Shown: positions 60,473-64,000 of the stretch, piece by piece
How positions within the stretch are numbered: position 1 is the first letter of the stretch
Layout: every line of letters starts with the position of its first letter
Assembly: GCA_000708835.1 (NCBI GenBank)
Contig: DF237124.1
Span: 96,042-160,041 of the forward strand
Direction of reading: 5' to 3'
Origin: Klebsormidium nitens
Lineage: Eukaryota; Streptophyta; Klebsormidiophyceae; Klebsormidiales; Klebsormidiaceae
Length of the DNA stretch: 64,000 nucleotides
Program-made: the position numbers and the translations under genes
The notes under the pieces: model-generated
Told to the model about the DNA's origin: nothing
Databases searched by the model: none
What the model saw: only the letters and a program-made list of their open reading frames with translations

Positions 60473-63089
60473 CTTGGCCGTTGTGTTTGTGGAAGATGGC
60501 CTCGACGCCCCCATCGCCCTGCGGTCTCGTCTGGCGGCCAACGTCATACTGACGTCAGCACCGCGCGCGGGTTGAGCGGCTCCCGAGGGCAGTGCGAGAC
60601 CGCACGCCCGTTGGAGCAAGAGCCTTTCCTCGGCAGCGCGCGCACACACGGGAACCAGCTGCCTTCGCGGGTTGACGATGGGGCTCTTGTTGCACATTCA
60701 GCGAGCTGTTAAAGAGGGTCGACGGGGTTTGGACGAAGGGGAGTTGGGAGCGTTCTCGAAAAGGTTTTACGGAAGATATTGGGCATACAGCGGTCCTGAA
60801 GACTTTCAAAGTCTGCTTAGGGGTGTTTGGAGGCTCCTTTGAGACCTTTCGGACCGGCACAAAGATCTGTTTTTGAAGGAAGGGTAGAAATCCAATCACT
60901 AGTCGCGAAGCACATTAGCAATTTATAAGGATGCCCCACCACGTTCCAACTTTCGCCCTTCTTGAAAGAGATCCTTTGCAAGACGCAACTTCCTTCAATT
61001 GGAGCATTGAAAAGCAGCGCACAGACCGTCGGAACTTCCCAATACAATCTTTCACGAGATAGAAATAGGCGCCTGCCGAGATTGAGGCAATAAAGTCACT
61101 AGCATCTGAACCACGAAAAGTTGGAAGGCTGCTCGATCATACAGATTGCCGGGTTCCGCCATTTTGAACAGCGAACTCCCTTTCGAAATTGCAGTACGAG
61201 TGTGCAAGGCGCCAGGTTATGAAGCATGATGAGCAATTCACCTACATAGGCTGTCGTTAAAGGCAAGTCGCCATGACAAATAAGACGCAGACAGCTACAG
61301 CTCGGATTTGTTTCCGTCTCGTCAACCTGTGACCGACACTGTTGGTCCAGTTTCAGCACTGAACTTCGTAGTCAATCCCCGAACTCAAGGCAAGCCTCGC
61401 TTCCTCAGACTGAGACGTGCCTCACCTGGAGAACTTGTTGATGATCACAGAGTGCGCCAACGCGGCAGTCTCAGCGCCTTGAGCTGCAGCGGCCCCTGAA
61501 ACCCCGCTCCGTCTCCAGGACGGTCGCTCGCTAAAAATACGAGAACTGCCTCTGTGCCAGAGCCGCAACCACGTCCGGCGGGGTTTTTCTCTCTGCGCAG
61601 CCGCTGCCCCTCCCGGCTGGCGCCTGAACAAAGGCGGATACGGGCAGTCTATGTTAGTGTACTGGGTTGAAGCGAAAGTGGGGCCTGGATGCGCATTGAC
61701 AGGGCTGATTCCAAGCCTTGCAGGCTGGTCCTCTGCAAGTAGGGGTTCTGAATGCTTATACGACGGGACAGGGTCAGCAAACTTTTAAAACCAGTATGTT
61801 CTTAAGATGACCTTCGAGGCCTTGACCTGCTCTGTATGGCCGCCAGAGACCTCCGGCGAACACCCAAAGATTGCGCTCAACCTAGACCGAAAAAAGCCTT
61901 ACAAGACACAAGATCGGCATAGCTTTCACTAGCGAGCGGCCCGGCGGAGGGTCTGCAAACGAACTGAAAGGACGCTCGAGTCCTGCAATGGCATGCGCTT
62001 CCTTCGATTGGAAAAAACAAAGATAGTTCACCAGACTAGCCGTTTGCCTAGCAAAAGCAGGTGTGTCACGGGCCTTGGACGAGGGTCCCAAATGGGGCTG
62101 CCGGGGTTTTCCCCTCTGCATAGGGTACGTACTCATTGTGTGCGGAGCTTTGACAGCGGACAGGATAGTTTCACGAGCAGCTTGTGTCGCTGCTTCATTC
62201 TGCGTGTGAATTGCGGAGACGAAGTAGACCTGAACCCAAGACTTGGCGCCTGAGAGGGTGCCAGCTGCCCCACTCACCTTGGAAGTCGGCAGGACCATGT
62301 CCTGGAAGCAAGTTTCTGGTGCGCGCCCCCACTATTGTGGTTCACTACCATGCAGCGCCCCATAACAATCGTCAGGAAGTTGCAACGTTGGTCGCCCGAA
62401 ACACCTGCAAAGCGAATCTGGCTTTGTTCGAGCTTCAGGCACACCAGGATAGAGGTTGTTCAATTGGCTCCCGCACCACAGGGGCAAATCTATCAGCGTC
62501 CCGCTGTTGCTTGAGCAAAAGATGAACAGCCCCCCGTTTCGAGCAGAATACTGCTGGGCTTGCTTAAACCGGAACTGCCGGTGACTTCTATTCTGCTCTT
62601 AATTGGTCCAGCGCTCTCTCTTTACGCACTCTCTGAGTTGACTTTCGGATGACGCATCAGCGGCAGTCGAGCTTCGTAGTGCCATGGACCTTAATTGAAG
62701 CAATCCTGTTCACAAGCCTTTTGTCTTGAGACACTTGACTCGGTCCTTCTCCTCAATGCCGCAGTCGTCTCTTCAACGCCTCAACCCCAGACACTGTTGA
62801 CCAACCCACTGCAGAAGGCTCAACAAACATCAAAGCAAGGTAAGCATGCAAAGCAGCGGCACTTTCAAAAAAGTGTGGGTCCAAGAACCCCTTACCTTCG
62901 AGGCAACGGGTCCATTGCCGCTGCTAATAGCATCTTCACGAGAAGTTGTCGCCCCTTCCCATATCCTGCTTTTACCCACGCAAAGCATTGGCAGATCTCT
63001 GCATCTGATGCTGCATCGCTGACCTTACCACCAAGCGCACTGTCCCCGCTTTCTGCACCGCCATTGCTAGCCATGCCATCCTTACCCAT
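60473..63089 (-). other. Exon-like segments, possible 5' part of the coiled-coil gene or a separate gene
   Basis: Minus-strand candidates: 63089-62896, starting MGKDGMASNGGAESGDSALG and ending in a strong donor (CGAAG|GTAAGG); 61495-61426 after TTTCAG, encoding QGAETAALAHSVIINKFS before AG|GTGAGG; 60697-60473, open for 75 codons from an ATG to AAG|GTCAGT. The last is phase 0, as the coiled-coil exons are. A plus-strand reading of 60459-60570 (LAVVFVEDGLDAPIALRSRL) also looks protein-like, so the strand here is not settled. Confidence 0.3.
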
Positions 63090-63966
63090 GCCTCTCTTCC
63101 CCGCTCTTGCCCTGACCCAGGCAACTTGTTCAGGGTATGGGTTTAAAGGTTCTCAGGGGTACCGCTGGCGGCAAGGGGACGCTTCAAATTCAGAATCACA
63201 GATTTGCTAATGTCAGCGGCGCCTGCGCGGGCTTGCATGCGCTAGCGGACGCTGGAGGGAACGTTCCTGCGGAGCTTGCCTGAGTGCGCCTTGTATTCTG
63301 GGAACAGGAACACCGCCCACTGCAGCAGTCGCGTACCTGGCGGAACAATGAAGAAGGTTCAGAAATACTTCAAGCATCAAGTGCGTTAAGGTAAGAAACT
63401 GGAGCAACACGAGACGAAATCTACATCATTCACCAAGCCGCAATTGCAGATGCTTTTAGAGTATGTGTGAGCAGCCGTGTGGTGGCAGTGACAATAAGCT
63501 CTGGATGGGGAGTAAATCGTAAAATTCAGATGGCAGAGCAGAAGTTGTCAGGAAGAAACCGATTGGTCTGCTCACTTCAACCATATGCGCTGGCACCATC
63601 TGCATTTGAAGCAATATTTGACAAGCTTCTCAAGCAGCACTCTCTTCCTAGAAAAGGAATGTCAGAGTTCCATGCTGCTTCATCACTGATCATCAAGTAT
63701 GCTCTTTTGGTCTCATTTGTGTCTGCAATCTCACCTGAGCCTGGGACAACTGGGAGGGTCCTTTTTTCGCGCTACTGGAAATAGAGCGGTCAATGCTAGC
63801 TCGTTAAGATTGTTGTGGCAATCTGCCGGGACAGCATTGCCGGCCCCATGTCATGTTCTCCTGCTGACTGCACCAAGCCCATCAGATGGACCAAAGGAGA
63901 GGAATATGTTGACCGTCCATCTCCGCCAACACGCTTCTTTGGATGCATTGAAGTCGATGCGTATGC

Positions 63967-64000
<34 letters not shown>
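63090..64000. other. Right edge: fragmentary coding-like sequence and poly-T run
   Basis: A plus-strand ORF at 63467-63784 (PRKGMSEFHAASSLIIKYAL) is followed at 63799-63969 by another open frame (IVVAICRDSIAGPMSCSPAD, then PPTRFFGCIEVDAYA). Together they may be two exons, or one frameshifted gene or mobile-element fragment; I recognise neither. The window then ends in 31 consecutive T (63970-64000), which may mark an assembly edge. Confidence 0.35.

Noticed and set aside
60401-60712. Acidic plus-strand ORF starting MYKVDSDEEDDISPERL
   Set aside because: The acidic head looks protein-like, but the downstream frame is low-complexity and competes with a minus-strand exon candidate; left unresolved.
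1-64000. CRISPR arrays, phage or bacterial mobile elements
   Set aside because: No direct-repeat/spacer arrays, integrase or transposase motifs; the gene set and introns are plainly eukaryotic.

Overview
The window looks like nuclear DNA of a green-lineage (streptophyte) organism, most likely a charophyte-grade alga such as Klebsormidium or an early land plant. The reasons are land-plant gene families (PDR-type ABCG pump, Shaker K+ channel with ankyrin repeats, plastid triose-phosphate translocator), dense spliceosomal introns of a few hundred bases, and GC-rich exons in AT-richer introns. The species is inference. All exon models were built by hand from splice signals, reading phase and remembered family sequences; no alignment was run.

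Layout. (1) 149-6577 (+): C-terminal half of a PDR/ABCG transporter, cut off on the left. (2) 9021-10419 (-): Golgi-type GT34-like glycosyltransferase. (3) 11317-16332 (+): JMJD4-family 2-oxoglutarate oxygenase, 7 exons, 695 aa. (4) 18106-24946 (-): peroxisomal PMP70/ABCD3-like half transporter, 14 exons, 672 aa. (5) 25585-30325 (+): chloroplast triose-phosphate/phosphate translocator, 12 exons, 415 aa. (6) 31352-33005 (-): small charged protein, tentatively XAP5/FAM50-N-like. (7) 34865-46565 (+): Shaker-type K+ channel, 19 exons, 844 aa. (8) 48708-50641 (+): F-box/LRR protein, 570 aa. (9) 52098-57452 (-): coiled-coil protein of unknown function, whose 5' part may extend to about 63.1 kb. The last kilobase is unresolved and ends in a run of 31 T.

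The genes do not form an operon-like unit. The nearest thing to a shared theme is the head-to-head pair of ABCD transporter and triose-phosphate translocator, with 638 bp between start codons.

The most unusual signals are structural: (a) decayed tandem copies of an acceptor site plus the head of the following exon, inside introns of two unrelated genes (ABCG and K+ channel); (b) at least 20 copies of the palindrome TGACGTCA, nearly all in exons or within about 60 nt of an exon edge; (c) short-unit minisatellites in introns and a 5' leader; (d) three apparent GC-AG introns; (e) a coiled-coil gene in which every resolved exon is symmetric in phase 0.
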